A DNA stretch of 64,000 nt, from the NCBI RefSeq assembly GCF_963169125.1, contig NC_084800.1, positions 56,590,866-56,654,865 of the forward strand. The letters are read 5' to 3'. The notes under the pieces are model-generated. The model was not told where the DNA came from. It saw only the letters and a program-made list of their open reading frames with translations, and ran no database searches. Positions 1 through 12,220 of this stretch are shown here, piece by piece; position 1 is the stretch's first letter, and each line of letters begins with the position of its first letter. The position numbers were made by a program, and so were the translations under genes. Source of the stretch: Humulus lupulus. Its lineage: Eukaryota; Streptophyta; Magnoliopsida; Rosales; Cannabaceae.

Positions 1-343
1 GTTAAACATGAAATGACTAAAATGCCCTTAATTAAAAATCTGCGTTTTTTCCATTTGTAGACGTATCCTGCGGTCGCAGGAATGCTCTATAAATGCAGAA
101 AAGCCTCTGGAGTTGCGGCCGCAAGACATACTTCCTGCGGTCGCAAGAAGTGCTCCGAAACACATTTTCCACCAATTTTTGTCATTTTATCTATATTTCC
201 ACCATGTTTCCACACCTATGTCACCTAAGTCACCTAAGTCCTTGACACCTGAAAAACATACAAAAACAAACATAAAATAGAACAAAACAAAACAAACACC
301 TAATATTTTTCCTAAAAAACCCGTAGATAAATGAGTCTAAAAC
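1..343. repeat. AT-rich DNA with repeated CTGCGGTCGCAG-like motifs
   Basis: No gene is visible. Near positions 68-83, 110-125 and 134-149 a short GC-rich near-palindrome (CCTGCGGTCGCAGGAA and variants) occurs three times in otherwise AT-rich DNA. Such islands are common inside plant transposable elements, but I see no element ends here. The rest is simple AT-rich sequence, including an A/C-rich stretch around 240-300. Confidence 0.35.
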
Positions 344-1690
344 TCATTTATCATCAGTCTCTTTGTCTTTTTCCTTATCTTGATTTTGTCGATCATTCCT
401 CTTCTTTCGTACGTTCTCTTTTTTCCTTTCCTTCGCTTGTTTTTCTCCATCAGAACTTGACAAATTAGTTTCAGCATACTCCAGCCACTCCCCCATCATC
501 TCTTCTAAATTTTCCTCGTTATCCATGTTAATGATCTATATACATATTTACATATTTGTAAACACAATTTCAGCAACAAATATAAGGCATAATCAAGCAA
601 GTTCCTGAAATATTCTTACTAATTTTTTTATATACTAATTTGAACCTCCAATTTTTAATAATTACAATTAAACACCATTTTTTATTGCAACTAAAATCCA
701 ACCTCTCTATCAAAACCTCACACTCTCACAGACCTATATTGCACCAAAACACTACACCAAACTATATCAATTATAAAGTTATCAACCTAATGATCACACA
801 CAATAATACTCAACCCCAAACATAAGTAAATAACATCACCAATTCAAAATTTCTAACATTTTTCAAAAGAATTAGAATAAAAAACTCTAACTATAACTCA
901 GCCCTAATTATAACTAAACCCAAATATAACCACATTTGACATCACTAAATCCATCCAAAAATGTAAAATGCCAAAACTGAAACATACACAAAATCAACTT
1001 TGAAATAATAATAAACATACACAAAATTAGAACACCAAATAAATCAATAGATAAAAAAATGATATAAACTAAAATAAATGTATTTAAAAATGTATACCTC
1101 CGTGAAATGTGATGTGAAGCAGTTGACTTCGTGTCCATGAAGCAGTCGCCGGAGTGGGAAGGATCGGCTTCGTGTCCGTGAAGCAGTCGGCTCCGCGGCT
1201 GGGCTGGCGGCTGCGTGCGTGGGTCGTGGTCGTGCAGCTTGGCCGTGTTGTTGCTGCCGCCGATTGTTCAGTCTGTTCGTTTGGGTTGGGAGGAGAGTGA
1301 AATAGAGAGGGAGGAGGAGATGAGATGAGAGTGAGAGTATGAGAGATAGATAGAGTTAGAGTATACAATAGAGAGAGAGAAAGAGATTTGGTGGTGCCTT
1401 AAGTAAACTAAAGAAAAAAAAATATTTTCAGATTTTTTATTTTTATTTAGTAATTTTAATAATTAATAAATATATAATATTATATTTATACTGTCGGTCG
1501 GTTTCGGTTCAAACAGGTCAGTCCGCACGAATTTTTCAAACCCACCGAACAGTGGCGGTTTGCGCCTTTAACAGTTTTTTCGGTGTTCGGTTTAATTTGT
1601 TTTGGTTTTTCCGATGTTCGGAAGGTCGGTGTACACTATTTTTTCGGTTTTTTAGAATTTATGCTCAGCCCTAGTGTGAAGAGATAGAAA
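344..1690. repeat. Probable degenerate transposon with a GC-rich insert
   Basis: No convincing gene is present. A short, highly charged Lys/Glu/Asp-rich reading frame (344-526, - strand) cannot be assigned. Positions 1100-1260 are markedly GC-richer than the surroundings and hold a small direct repeat (TTCGTGTCC.TGAAGCAGTCG, twice), as in a captured gene fragment. From about 1490 to 1673 the DNA is built from GGTTCGG/CGGTTTT words and ends in ATGCTCAGCCCTA. In my recollection this resembles the reverse complement of a plant hAT-type terminus (TAGGGCTG...). A matching left end was not found, so the element is incomplete or diverged. Confidence 0.35.
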
Positions 1691-1856
1691 TTAAAATATA
1701 TTTAACATTTCCCACATACAAAAACATTAGGATATACTATTAAATAACCACCTATAAAAAGAAAAGTAATTGGCGGCAAAACTATCTTAATCCCCCAATC
1801 TTTATTTTTGATGTTATTGCCTCCCAAATCACCATTATGTTGGCAAATCTATTTTT

Positions 1857-2192
1857 GGTAGGGTAAATCTGTTTTCATCATGTAGAGAGATTATAAATCA
1901 ATTTTTTTTATATGACAATGTATATATTGAAATTATAGTAGATATTTCACTAGTTTTTGAAAAATTTAGAACAATTTATGTCGCTACAAACAGAGTTCAA
2001 AATAGTCAGTTGTACGCATATAAAAAAAATTGCACTCATGCAGCTGATTATTTGAACACTACTTTCAACATCGTAAATTATTCAAAATTTTCCGAAAATA
2101 AATGATATATCTAGTATAACTATATTATGCATCATATAAAAAAATTTGGATTATAATTTTTTTCATGGGTAAAAAACAGATCTACCCCTACC
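1857..2192. mobile_element. MITE-like inverted-repeat element, about 336 bp
   Basis: The left end GGTAGGGTAAATCTGTTTT is matched in inverted orientation by the right end AAAACAGATCTACCCCTACC. This gives a terminal inverted repeat of about 19-20 bp around an AT-rich non-coding core. No clear target-site duplication was found, so the superfamily is open. Confidence 0.55.
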
Positions 2193-2877
2193 TAAACTAC
2201 TTAAGAATTTCCTTATATGTATGTATGTATGTATAGCCGTAGATCTAAACATGCATGCGTAAGTTGGAGAGATATACATGCTGTTTGTTGCTTGACGTGG
2301 ACCATGTAAATCTCACAAGAACTTGAGTATAACCGCATATAAATATATGTAATATATAATAAAAAGCTGGTAATAATATTTAAAAATGAATTTTGTATAC
2401 AAAAATATGACGAATTTATACTTATCTATATTGCACATGAAAAGATATTGTACTTCTTCAAACAATACACAGACTTAGTTTTGATTATGAAATTTGAGGG
2501 AAAATTCGATGATTTTCAAAAAATAAATAGAATAACACTCTCGTTTTCTCTTTCGATATAAAATAATGCCATCGACATATATAACTATTATTCAAAGTAC
2601 GTAAAAGTTACTTGATGATATATGTATACAGTTTGACCAAATATCAAGATATTATTGTTTTTTATGTACATGTACTATTATATAAGGATCAAATACTACT
2701 ATGATATATATATATATTCCGGTCTTAATTTGAAGGCACAAAGAAATTCAATTCTTGCCACTACCCATATAATAAAAAAAAAGTCCTCTAATTAAACGGA
2801 AAGTTCCCCAACTTAACAAACCAATTTCCACATTACGTACATATAATCTATTATAAGTAATTATATAAATATATTTC
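2193..2877. other. AT-rich intergenic DNA
   Basis: No gene or RNA was recognised. The stretch contains short ATGT and AT microsatellites (around 2215-2235 and 2700-2718) and no reading frame of note. Confidence 0.5.
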
Positions 2878-3419
2878 TCTTATATATAATAAGTGTGTAA
2901 ACATTTAAACTTAAATAAAACAAAATAAATAATTAAAAAAATATATTTTTTAGATATTGTACAATAATAATTATTTAAAAATAATAAATAATTGAACAAA
3001 TTAAAATATAATATTTTGAGATATTTTACAATAATAATTATTTAAAAATAATAATATCATATGTTTTATAACTTAAATATAATTTAATTAAACTTAAACT
3101 GGCTTATTAGAATAATATCATATTAAATATATAATATAATTTATTATGAATTAGCAATAAATTACTTAAACTTAAATTTAAATTCCACGCATAATATTTA
3201 ATATTACATTAAACATATAATATATAATTTTTGTTGTACTTCCCAAATTCAAAATTTATAACAAACATAAACTTAAACAAAAATAAATAAATTATTTAAT
3301 TAAAATATAATATTTATTTAAAATTTATATGATATTAATATAAATTTAATAAAAATAATTAATAAATTCTATAAATAAAACTAACCAATAATAATATTGG
3401 TTGAGCACATTGTATCTAG
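2878..3419 (+). mobile_element. Non-autonomous Helitron, family A copy 1
   Basis: The 5' end is TCTTATATATAATAAGTG. The 3' end has a short palindrome (ACCAATA...TATTGGT) followed about 13 bp later by CTAG and then a host T. This is the Helitron signature: TC start, hairpin, CTRR end, no target duplication. Internal blocks such as TTTTACAATAATAATTATTT recur in the copies at 17152, 49724 and 51690. No Rep/helicase is encoded; at 542 bp it is a deletion derivative. Confidence 0.65.
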
Positions 3420-3732
3420 TGTATATATAAACATCTCAATATTGAAAATTAGAGAAATGGTCGTATATCGTTTTAATTAGGTCTCCAATAGTAATATTAT
3501 TCCAACTCCTTTACAGACATATCAAAGTCTATTTCACGTGCCTCTAAGCTTGACCAAAACTCATGCAACTCCTCCTATATATATATCACCATGCTCTCAT
3601 AACAAAAACCCACCCCAGCACAACCAACCCAGTAAGCAGTATTCTATATATCTGCAAAGCAATTTATTCTCATTTATATTTCTAAGTTATATACACACAC
3701 ATCGATCTAAGTGTTATACATAACAAATTTAT
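3420..3732 (+). promoter_or_regulatory. FMO1 promoter and 5' leader
   Basis: Upstream of the FMO1 start codon are a perfect G-box CACGTG (3535-3540), a W-box-like TTGACC (3550-3555) and a TATA stretch (about 3575-3586), followed by a likely leader of 100-130 bp to the ATG at 3733. W-boxes are WRKY sites, and FMO1 genes are known to be strongly pathogen- and SAR-induced, so the elements fit. Their activity is inference. The family A Helitron ends 115 bp before the G-box. Confidence 0.5.
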
Positions 3733-6700
3733 ATGGCTCCTCCTATCTTTTCGAAAATTGGCATAATAGGAGCCGGTGTTAGTGGTGTCGCCGCAGCCAA
3801 ACAGCTTAGGCACCATGACCCCATAGTTTTTGAGGCCAGTGAGACCATTGGAGGGGTGTGGAGCCATTGCTCTTACAGCTCCACCAAGCTCCAATCGGCT
3901 CGCCGAGACTACGAGTTCTCGGATTTCCCTTGGCCTAACAGAGAAGACTCTGGTTTTCCTACCTACCTGGAGGTCTTGGACTACCTTAATTCTTACGCTC
4001 GCCACTTTGACGTGCTCAAGAACGTGAGGTTCAATTCTAAGGTGGTGGCGCTCCGCTACCTGGGCGGTAATAGTACTAGTTCTACTAATGGCCAAAGGGA
4101 GCTGGCGGCGGATCTCGGCGCCACACCGGACGAATACGGCAGCCTCCTCCCGGGTCACCCCGTCTGGGAAGTTGCTGTCCAGACCAACGATTCGGACGAC
4201 ATTCAGGTATATATATATATTTATATTCTTTTTCTCATTAACAATATATGGACACTTCATGAATATATAATAATAGCGTTAAAAAGAGTTGTATTAAACT
4301 ATAGAAAGCATTAATTAACCAAGAGAGAGAGAGACCTTGTGATCAATATACCAAGGCATATATTATATTATTACACTAATAATAATCATTTTGCACACTG
4401 TTAAAAAGTTTTTGGTACATAAAGGATTAATCTTTTGCAAAAAAAAGTTAAGATGGCGCAAAAGAACTGGTCAATATATGCATATACACACAACCCGGTA
4501 CAAACCGTACGAGGGGGCCTGCGCATATGCAAATGCATGCTTGCATATAAATATATATACATGGAAAATCTGATGTAAGGGAACACTGGGGATCTTGTGT
4601 ACTCCAGATCCAATCCATGGTCAATTTTCCAAATTTTTAGAAAAGTTCTAAATAATTTACTGTGATAAAAAACAGATTGTTACTTGACTAATTTTTTTAT
4701 GTACAGAAAATAACATATTTAAATCTAATTTTTCGTAATTTAAATTATTCATAATTTTCTTAGCTCTAAATATCTATAATATATAATTCCCAATATATAT
4801 ATATATTTATTACATACTTTGGTCTAAAGCATATGTTGTATAAATAATATACATGTATATATATCACACCACACAGAACTAAGAATTAGTATATATTAAT
4901 GTGTGTTAATAATATAAGATAATAACTAATGATTTGAAATGGATCTATGATCAGTTGTACAAGTTCGAGTTTGTGGTGGTGTGCATTGGAAAGTACGGAG
5001 ATGTAGCGATGATGCCAGAGTTCCCAGAAAAGAAGGGACCTCAGATATTTGAAGGCAAAGTTTTGCATACAATCGATTACTGCAAACTCGACAACGATGC
5101 CACTTCCCGTCTGCTTAAGGATAAGAAGGTTGCCGTTATTGGCTTCAAGAAATCTGCTATCGACTTGGCTTTGGAATGTGCTCTCGCAAACCAAGGTACG
5201 TACCACACATATACACATATATATATACATTTATGTATGTGGTTTTCACTACACTTTTTTCTTTTCCTTTTATTTTTTTTTGTGTTTTAAATTAATATCC
5301 GAACGCATGACGATTAAGTGGAAAATTTCTGATTAATTTCCGTCTAACTTCTGAGGCAGTTTCTGTTTTTTTTTTCAATAAACAAAAATATTGCATTCTT
5401 ATTTTTAGTGTTTTCTGCATGAGTTCTGTTCCTTGATCCATTTTGTTTTGTTTTTTTTCTAAAAAAATGACGGTCTTTAGACTTTCATCCGATACTGTGG
5501 AAAAATGAAAGAAAAATTGGGCCAGATTTTGGAATAGGCAGAGAACAAATAAAAGTAAAAGCAAAAACAAAGTGAAATATATTTATATTTAGAAAGGATG
5601 ACCCTTGTTTTCCACGTTATGGTTAGGAATTTTCTGCATGGTCTTTGTTCTTAAACACCAGAATATGATATAAAGTCATGAAGTGCTGTTACAACAACAT
5701 AGAATTAAATACTGCGACAAAAAAAACATAGAATTAAATATAAAATCACCTTGGGGTAACGAATGGTTATGAATATAGTTTAAATTTTAATTTATGTGTC
5801 ACACTTTTACTATGAGTACTCCATTTAGAAAGGACACTTGTTCAAAACCGGAGTTTAGTGCTTAGATTGGGTTGCTTTGACCAATATCGAGACTGCCCAC
5901 GTTTTTAAAACTATTCTAAAAATATCGAATTCCACAACATATATATTTTATTTTATACATGCACATATTTGACTCAACAAAAATTCTGATGATAAACTAC
6001 TAGTCATAAGAAGGTAGAAGGAAAATACAAGTTCTGATTTTTCCCACGTATATATATAAATTAAACACATATATCAATCATCATCATAAGAGATAATCAT
6101 AATTTATTAGCCCTTCAATTCACTGAAAAAGACTTCTTCATGATGATTTGTCTACGCACGTACAACCATGTATTATGTATATATTTATATACACTGTTGG
6201 CTACTTGTGGAGAACTCTGTTAAACAGCCCCCCTTTTTTATTTCTAAAATCATCAAATAATGAGTCAAAAAGTCAAAGGATATTTTCATGTGTCTTGTAC
6301 ACCACTAGTACCCTCTCATATTCTTATAAACCAATTGTGTCTCTAAAAAATTGCCACGTCAAACAAAATATTAAGAATTCTATCGCTCATAGAACCAGAA
6401 AGTATACGAGTTTTGTGGTTGAGTAATAATATTTTTTTTTCAAGCATATGTACTTACTGTCTTTATTATTATATGAAACTGAACTTGGCGGGGGGTTTTG
6501 TGTGAACTTTTTTTGCTCAATAGGACCAGAAGGAAAACCATGTACCATGGTAGTAAGGACTCTGCATTGGACAGTTCCCCATTACTGGGTTTGGGGTTTG
6601 CCATTTTTCCTTTTCTATTCCACAAGGTCTGCACAGTTCCTCCATGAAAGGCCCAACCAGAACATTCTCAGGGTCCTCCTTTGCTCTCTTTTCTCTCCAT

Positions 6701-7589
6701 TAATGGTAAGCTAACAGTTCTTTACTCAATTCCCTTGAACAATTTTGAGATAGTAATATATAGAGTTCATATTGATCTGATAATGAATGATATATACATC
6801 TGGACACAGAGGCAAGCGGTTTCAAAGTTCATAGAATCTTATCTGCTGAGGAAGCTTCCTTTGGAAAAGTATGGGCTAAAACCAGATCACCCTTTTGTGG
6901 AAGACTATGCATCTTGCCAGATGGCTCTTATGCCTGAAAACTTCTTCCCAGAAGCTGATAAGGGAAAAATTGTGTTCAAAAGAGCATCAAATTGGTGGTT
7001 CTGGGAAAAGGGAATCGAGTTTGAAGACAAGTCTAAAATTGAAGCTGATGTTGTAGTCCTTGCAACTGGCTATGATGGAAAGAAAAAGCTTAAAGCTATC
7101 ATGCCAGAGCCTTTTCGCAGCTTATTGGAGTATCCATCTGGTCTTATGCCACTATACAGGTAAAAAAAAACTTTTGAATATTGATTTTCATTTTGTTACA
7201 AGTCCACTCTTCCAGTTTGATATTTATCTTGAATTTCTTTTCTGTTGTACAGGGGTACGATTCATCCTATGATCCCAAACATAGGATTTGTAGGCTATGT
7301 CGAAAGTGTTTCGAACCTGCATACATCTGAACTGCGTTCCATATGGCTGTCTCGACTGGTGGACAAGAAGTTTAAGCTCCCAGGAGTGTCGACAATGCTT
7401 GACCGAACACTTAAGGAGGTGGGAGTTATGAAGAGAACCACCCGGTTCTACAAGAGGAACTGCATTTCTACTTACAGCATCAATCACAGTGATGAAATAT
7501 GTGAGGAAATGGGATGGACAGCTTGGAGGAAAAAGACCTGGTTATCTGAAGCATTTAGCCCTTACAGTAGTCAAGACTACTTTAACTAA
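3733..7589 (+). CDS. FMO1: Flavin-dependent monooxygenase, FMO1-type (intact copy)
   Basis: Exons are 3733-4206, 4955-5195, 6524-6705, 6810-7159 and 7253-7589. All introns are GT-AG and phases are consistent, giving 1584 bp or 527 aa, the usual size for plant FMO1. Visible motifs: the FAD-binding GAGVSG (residues 13-18), the FMO signature FEGKVLHTIDY (190-200), GFKKSA at the NADPH-binding site (221-226), LATGYDG (383-389) and the C-terminal SPYSSQDYFN. GFKKSAID in place of a canonical GxGxxG also occurs in Arabidopsis FMO1 as I recall it, so it is probably not a defect. Arabidopsis FMO1 N-hydroxylates pipecolic acid to N-hydroxypipecolic acid, the signal of systemic acquired resistance. The same substrate here is inferred from overall similarity, not shown. 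Intron 2 contains the left breakpoint (5391) of the downstream duplication. The start is the first ATG after the TATA box and sits at the expected distance before the FAD motif. Confidence 0.93.
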
Positions 7590-8378
7590 GATTGAAGTTA
7601 CCATAAAATGAAGTCAAAAGGATCTGCATCATTTAATTTATGCTTTAGCTAAGCTTACTATGTACTATGTACTATGAGTCTATGAGTAGGAAAAAAAGAA
7701 GAGAAAAATAAAATTTAGGGAAAGTAAATGCATATATAGTGTATCCAACAAATGATAATCTAAATAATGACCTTGGTTGACTTGAGCAATATAAACAGAT
7801 GAAAATTGACAGAAATTGGCCACTTGTAAATTTGTCAACCAAATTATATGCAATATGATCTCATGGTCGGCAACAGTAGTTAAGAAAGGCATATTGGACC
7901 ACTAAAAGGGAGCAAAACAGAAAACATACGTTATAATCCCAGGTAGCTAGATGCAGCTCATTTGGACACAGTTCTGCCGGCTACCATAGTAGTTTTGGTG
8001 TCCCCCTCAAACTCTACGTGGTTGGCCAAACTATTGACTAAGGCATTACCTTACATGATTAAAGAAAAAGACACATAAATTACAAGGAAAAACTTGTTTG
8101 TTTTTTTGTTACTGATGAATTTCACTAGAATCATCAGCTTGACTACACATTGAACAGAAAATGATTGTCTTTATTCAAATATAAAGGAAGGTTCAAACAT
8201 TGACAGCTCTAGCTTTAAAAGATAAGATTCAATCATACATATTGATGCACTTGTCTACATCAATGGTAAAACGATGTACAACTAAAAGATGATACAAAAG
8301 GATTCAGATGCTTTTAAGTATTTTGAGAGTCTCATCAACGGCTAAACGATGTACAACTAAAAGACGATACAAGAGGAT
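7590..8378. other. Convergent intergenic region between FMO1 and the PrxQ remnant
   Basis: This stretch holds the FMO1 3' region and, on the other strand, the former PrxQ 3' region. An AATAAA-like signal lies about 115 bp after the FMO1 stop. No further gene is visible. The end (about 8263-8378) carries one unit of a 75-bp tandem repeat that extends into the PrxQ exon. Confidence 0.6.
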
Positions 8379-9190
8379 TCAAATGCTTTTAAGTATTTTG
8401 AGAGTCTCATCAATGTGCTTTTCAGGTTGGAACTGGTTGTTGTAGACGAGTTGGACAACTCCATTCTTGTCAAGAACGTATGTCTCTCTCCCAGGCAATG
8501 TTCCAAACAGATCCCCTGGCACACCCCATTCTTTTCTCACCTTGTTACCTTCATCGGCTAGTAATGTGTAAGGAAGTTTATATTTCTTTGCGAATGCCTA
8601 CATACAGCACATTTACTTTTGCCATCAGAATTCAAGTATGGGTAGCTATTATGTAGTTAACAAGTAACAAGTCTTGTATTTTTCAATCCATTTTGTTAGA
8701 TATAAGCTTAGGAACATCTTATTTGAATACTAGTTTGAGACTTTCTACTTTTAAATAAATCAAAAGCCCACATGTTGACATAGCTTCTAATTTTCTTAAA
8801 TATCTTTGGTGTCATCAAACTAGAGTTTGCAGGTGATAATACAGGCTATAAAGACACACACACAAACATATTCAGTAACCATATGAGGTCTTCCGTGTCT
8901 TGTACAAGTACAGGAATAGCATTTAAAAAGAGTAATATCACTAGATATTATGGAGTTCAAACAATTTGAAATATAGGGTGGAATTGATTACTCAGATTTG
9001 GGTTGCGACAATGAATAAAGTTGTGCACTTTTGAAATTATGGTCATTCTTACAATTTAGATGACAAAGAAAATCCAGTAGTTTCAGTTTAATTTTTTTAC
9101 CTTGTGTGAGTTTACATCATCACCACTTATACCGATTACCTCTGCTCCAGCTTTCTTAAACTTCTCATAAGAATCCCTAAATGCACAAGC
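8379..9190 (-). pseudogene. Truncated PrxQ copy: exons 3 and 4 only
   Basis: Exon 4 (8379-8597, stop 8379-8381) and exon 3 (9101-9190) match the intact PrxQ gene, with frames and splice sites preserved. Exons 1 and 2 are absent. They would supply the transit peptide and the peroxidatic Cys of TPGCTK. The resolving Cys in exon 3 (ACAFRDSY) remains but has no partner, so this copy cannot encode a working peroxiredoxin. Homology stops at 9420, where the unrelated 599-bp spacer begins. It is a by-product of the tandem duplication, not a processed pseudogene. Confidence 0.9.
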
Positions 9191-9411
9191 CTGAGGAAAA
9201 TATCAATTGATCAGACAATGCTATAGATTTAACCGCACCACAAAATTAATGGGTGGTAGCAATATTTTAAAGTGACTATAGAAAATAATTTTTTTTATAG
9301 CAGTGAATACAGATTCCAGCTTGCCACTAACATTAAAAAATGGCAATGTTTTATGACAAAGTATGGTAATTGGTGTGCTTAAAGCTACATTGGAAATTAT
9401 GCACTCAAAAT

Positions 9412-10022
9412 TCAAAGGGTTCCCTGAAATTGATTTAGGAGAGCACTGTGACATTCCCCTCCTCCCACGTCACAACCAAAACATTCGAGACTTATATTCA
9501 ATCGAAAAGTGACATTAATAAGAAGTGGAGGATCTGGATCATGAGATGGAGGTGGAGGTGGAACAGAAAATGGAAGCGTGATATTTTGACATTGTTGCTC
9601 GTATGGGAAACTCATGTTTGGAGGAATGCAGTAGAAATCATAGTCTCCGCACTCAGTTGGGTGAAGATCTTTCCTGGTCTTGTGGCTGTGGCTGCAATTG
9701 TACAGCGTTGATGACTTCTCAACTGTATAGTTATAGGAAGAGAAATGCGATGAATCATCAGTAGGGCTGGGAAGTGAGTATTCATTGATATGGTGACAAC
9801 GTTCCTCCTGGGATTCCCAGGTAATCGGTTTTACTGCTTCGTCCCAGACGCGAAGAGAAATTACAGAATGTGACTGAGAGATGTACTCAGCTCTATACCA
9901 GTGCCCTTCTGGTTTCAATTGGATCCTCGGTCCATCTTCTGAACATTTCCATCTGAGCATCCCACATTCAGGGTTCCTCGTAATGTTAAAAGGGAGCTCA
10001 ATCTCTTGATGACCGGAGCTTG
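9412..10022 (-). pseudogene. Fragment of a WAK/LRK10L-like extracellular domain in the duplication spacer
   Basis: The - strand frame is open across the spacer (longest ATG frame 9412-9960, 182 aa). Upstream in the same frame it reads IELPFNITRNPECGM, then LRWKCSEDGPRIQL, and later CFGCDVGGGECH. A 'PF..(x)CG...C.....P.I.L' block followed much later by a C..C..GGG.C block is typical of the galacturonan-binding/WAK-associated extracellular region of LRK10L-type receptor kinases and ATL-type RING proteins. There is no signal peptide, transmembrane segment or kinase, and both edges are the duplication breakpoints, so this is a displaced gene fragment. Its last residues (QGTL) are already encoded by the edge of unit 1. 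The family assignment rests on cysteine pattern alone. Confidence 0.6.
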
Positions 10023-11152
10023 CATTCTCATTTTTAGTGTTTTCTGCATGAGTTCTGTTCCTTGATCCATTTTGTTTTGTTTTTTTTCTAAAAAAATGAC
10101 GGTCTTTAGACTTTCATCCGATGCTGTGGAAAAATGAAAGAAAAATTGGGCCAGATTTTGGAATAGGCAGAGAACAAATAAAAGTAAAAGCAAAAGCAAA
10201 GTGAAATATATTTATATTTAGAAAGGATGACCCTTGTTTTCCACGTTATGGTTAGGAATTGTCTGCATGGTCTTTGTTCTTAAACACCAGAATATGATAT
10301 AAAGTCATGAAGTGCTGTTACAACAACATAGAATTAAATACTGCGACAAAAAAAACATAGAATTAAATATAAAATCACCTTGGGGTAACGAATGGTTATG
10401 AATATAGTTTAAATTTTAATTTATGTGTCACACTTTTACTATGAGTACTCCATTTAGAAAGGACACTTGTTCAAAACCGGAGTTTAGTGCTTAGATTGGG
10501 TTGCTTTGACCAATATCGAGACTGCCCACGTTTTTAAAACTATTCTAAAAATATCGAATTCCACAACATATATATTTTATTTTATACATGCACATATTTG
10601 ACTCAACAAAAATTCTGATGATAAACTACTAGTCATAAGAAGGTAGAAGGAAAATACAAGTTCTGATTTTTCCCACGTATATATATAAATTAAACACATA
10701 TATCAATCATCATCATAAGAGATAATCATAATTTATTAGCCCTTCAATTCACTGAAAAAGACTTCTTCATGATGATTTGTCTACGCACGTACAACCATGT
10801 ATTATGTATATATTTATATACACTGTTGGCTACTTGTGGAGAACTCTGTTAAACAGCCCCCCTTTTTTATTTCTAAAATCATCAAATAATGAGTCAAAAA
10901 GTCAAAGGATATTTTCATGTGTCTTGTACACCACTAGTACCCTCTCATATTCTTATAAACCAATTGTGTCTCTAAAAAATTGCCACGTCAAACAAAATAT
11001 TGAGAATTTTATCGCTCATAGAACTAGAAAGTATATGAGTTTTGTGGTTGAGTAATAATATTTTTTTTTCAAGCATATGTACTTACTGTCTTTATTATTA
11101 TATGAAACTGAACTTGGCGGGGGGTTTTGTGTGAACTTTTTTTGCTCAATAG

Positions 11153-12220
11153 GACCAGAAGGGAAACCATGTACCATGGTAGTAAGGACTCTGCATTGGA
11201 CAGTTCCCCATTACTGGGTTTGGGGTTTGCCATTTTTCCTTTTCTATTCCACAAGGTCTGCACAGTTCCTCCATGAAAGGCCCAACCAGAACATTCTCAG
11301 GGTCCTCCTTTGCTCTCTTTTCTCTCCATTAATGGTAAGCTAACAGTTCTTTACTCAATTCCCTTGAACAATTTTGAGATAGTAATATATAGAGTTCATA
11401 TTGATCTGATATTGAATGATAAATACATCTGGACACAGAGGCAAGCGGTTTCAAAGTTCATAGAATCTTATCTGCTGAGGAAGCTTCCTTTGGAAAAGTA
11501 TGGACTAAAACCAGATCACCCTTTTGTGGAAGACTATGCATCTTGCCAGATGGCTCTTATGCCTGAAAACTTCTTCCCAGAAGCTGATAAGGGAAAAATT
11601 GTGTTCAAAAGAGCATCAAATTGGTGGTTCTGGGAAAAGGGAATGGAGTTTGAAGACAAGTCTAAAATTGAAGCTGATGTTGTAGTCCTTGCAACTGGCT
11701 ATGATGGAAAGAGAAAGCTTAAAGCTATCATGCCAGAGCCTTTTCGCAGCTTATTGGAGTATCCATCTGGTCTTATGCCACTATACAGGTAAAAAAAAAA
11801 ACTTTTGAATATTGATTTTCATTTTGTTACAAGTCCACTCTTCCAGTTTGATATTTATCTTGAATTTCTTTTCTGTTGTACAGGGGTACGATTCATCCAA
11901 TGATCCCAAACATAGGATTTGTAGGCTATGTCGAAAGTGCTGCGAACCTGCATACATCTGAACTGCGTTCCATATGGCTGTCTCGACTGGTGGACAAGAA
12001 GTTTAAGCTCCCAGGAGTGTCGACAATGCTTGACCGAACACTTAAGGAGGTGGGAGTTATGAAGAGAACCACCCGGTTCTACAAGAGGAACTGCATTTCT
12101 ACTTACAGCATCAATCACAGTGATGAAATATGTGAGGAAATGGGATGGACAGCTTGGAGGAAAAAGACCTGGTTATGTGAAGCATTTAGCCCTTACAGTA
12201 GTCAAGACTACTTTAACTAA
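11153..12220 (+). pseudogene. Truncated FMO1 copy: exons 3-5 only
   Basis: The three exons (11153-11334, 11439-11788 and 11884-12220) have the same lengths, splice sites and open frames as exons 3-5 of the intact FMO1. Only five amino-acid changes are seen: I to M and K to R in exon 4; VS to AA and S to C in exon 5. Exons 1 and 2, with the FAD-binding GAGVSG and the NADPH-site motif, are missing, and no promoter copy lies upstream; the preceding DNA is intron 2 and the spacer. Alone it cannot make an active monooxygenase. Because its acceptor sites are intact, it could in principle be spliced to FMO1 exon 2 in a long read-through transcript. Confidence 0.9.

Larger units (their letters stand above)
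5391..9420. repeat. Duplicated segment, unit 1
   Basis: This 4.03-kb segment runs from FMO1 intron 2 through exons 3-5, the intergenic DNA and PrxQ exons 4 and 3 (- strand). It recurs in direct orientation at 10020-14095. The left edges share TTGCATTCT and the right edges share TTCAAAGGGT, after which the sequences diverge completely. In the FMO1 exons I count about 8 differences in 869 bp, so the duplication is recent. Confidence 0.92.

Noticed and set aside
344..526. 60-aa charged frame on the - strand
   Set aside because: Low-complexity Lys/Asp/Glu sequence in repeat-rich DNA without any partner exon; too weak to call a gene.
1084..1368. 94-aa Ser/Thr/Pro-rich frame on the - strand
   Set aside because: It spans a GC-rich island and a GA-repeat; the residues follow from the simple sequence.
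5049..5336. Frames that run from FMO1 exon 2 into intron 2
   Set aside because: They are shifted relative to the FMO1 frame or cross the GTACGT donor at 5196.
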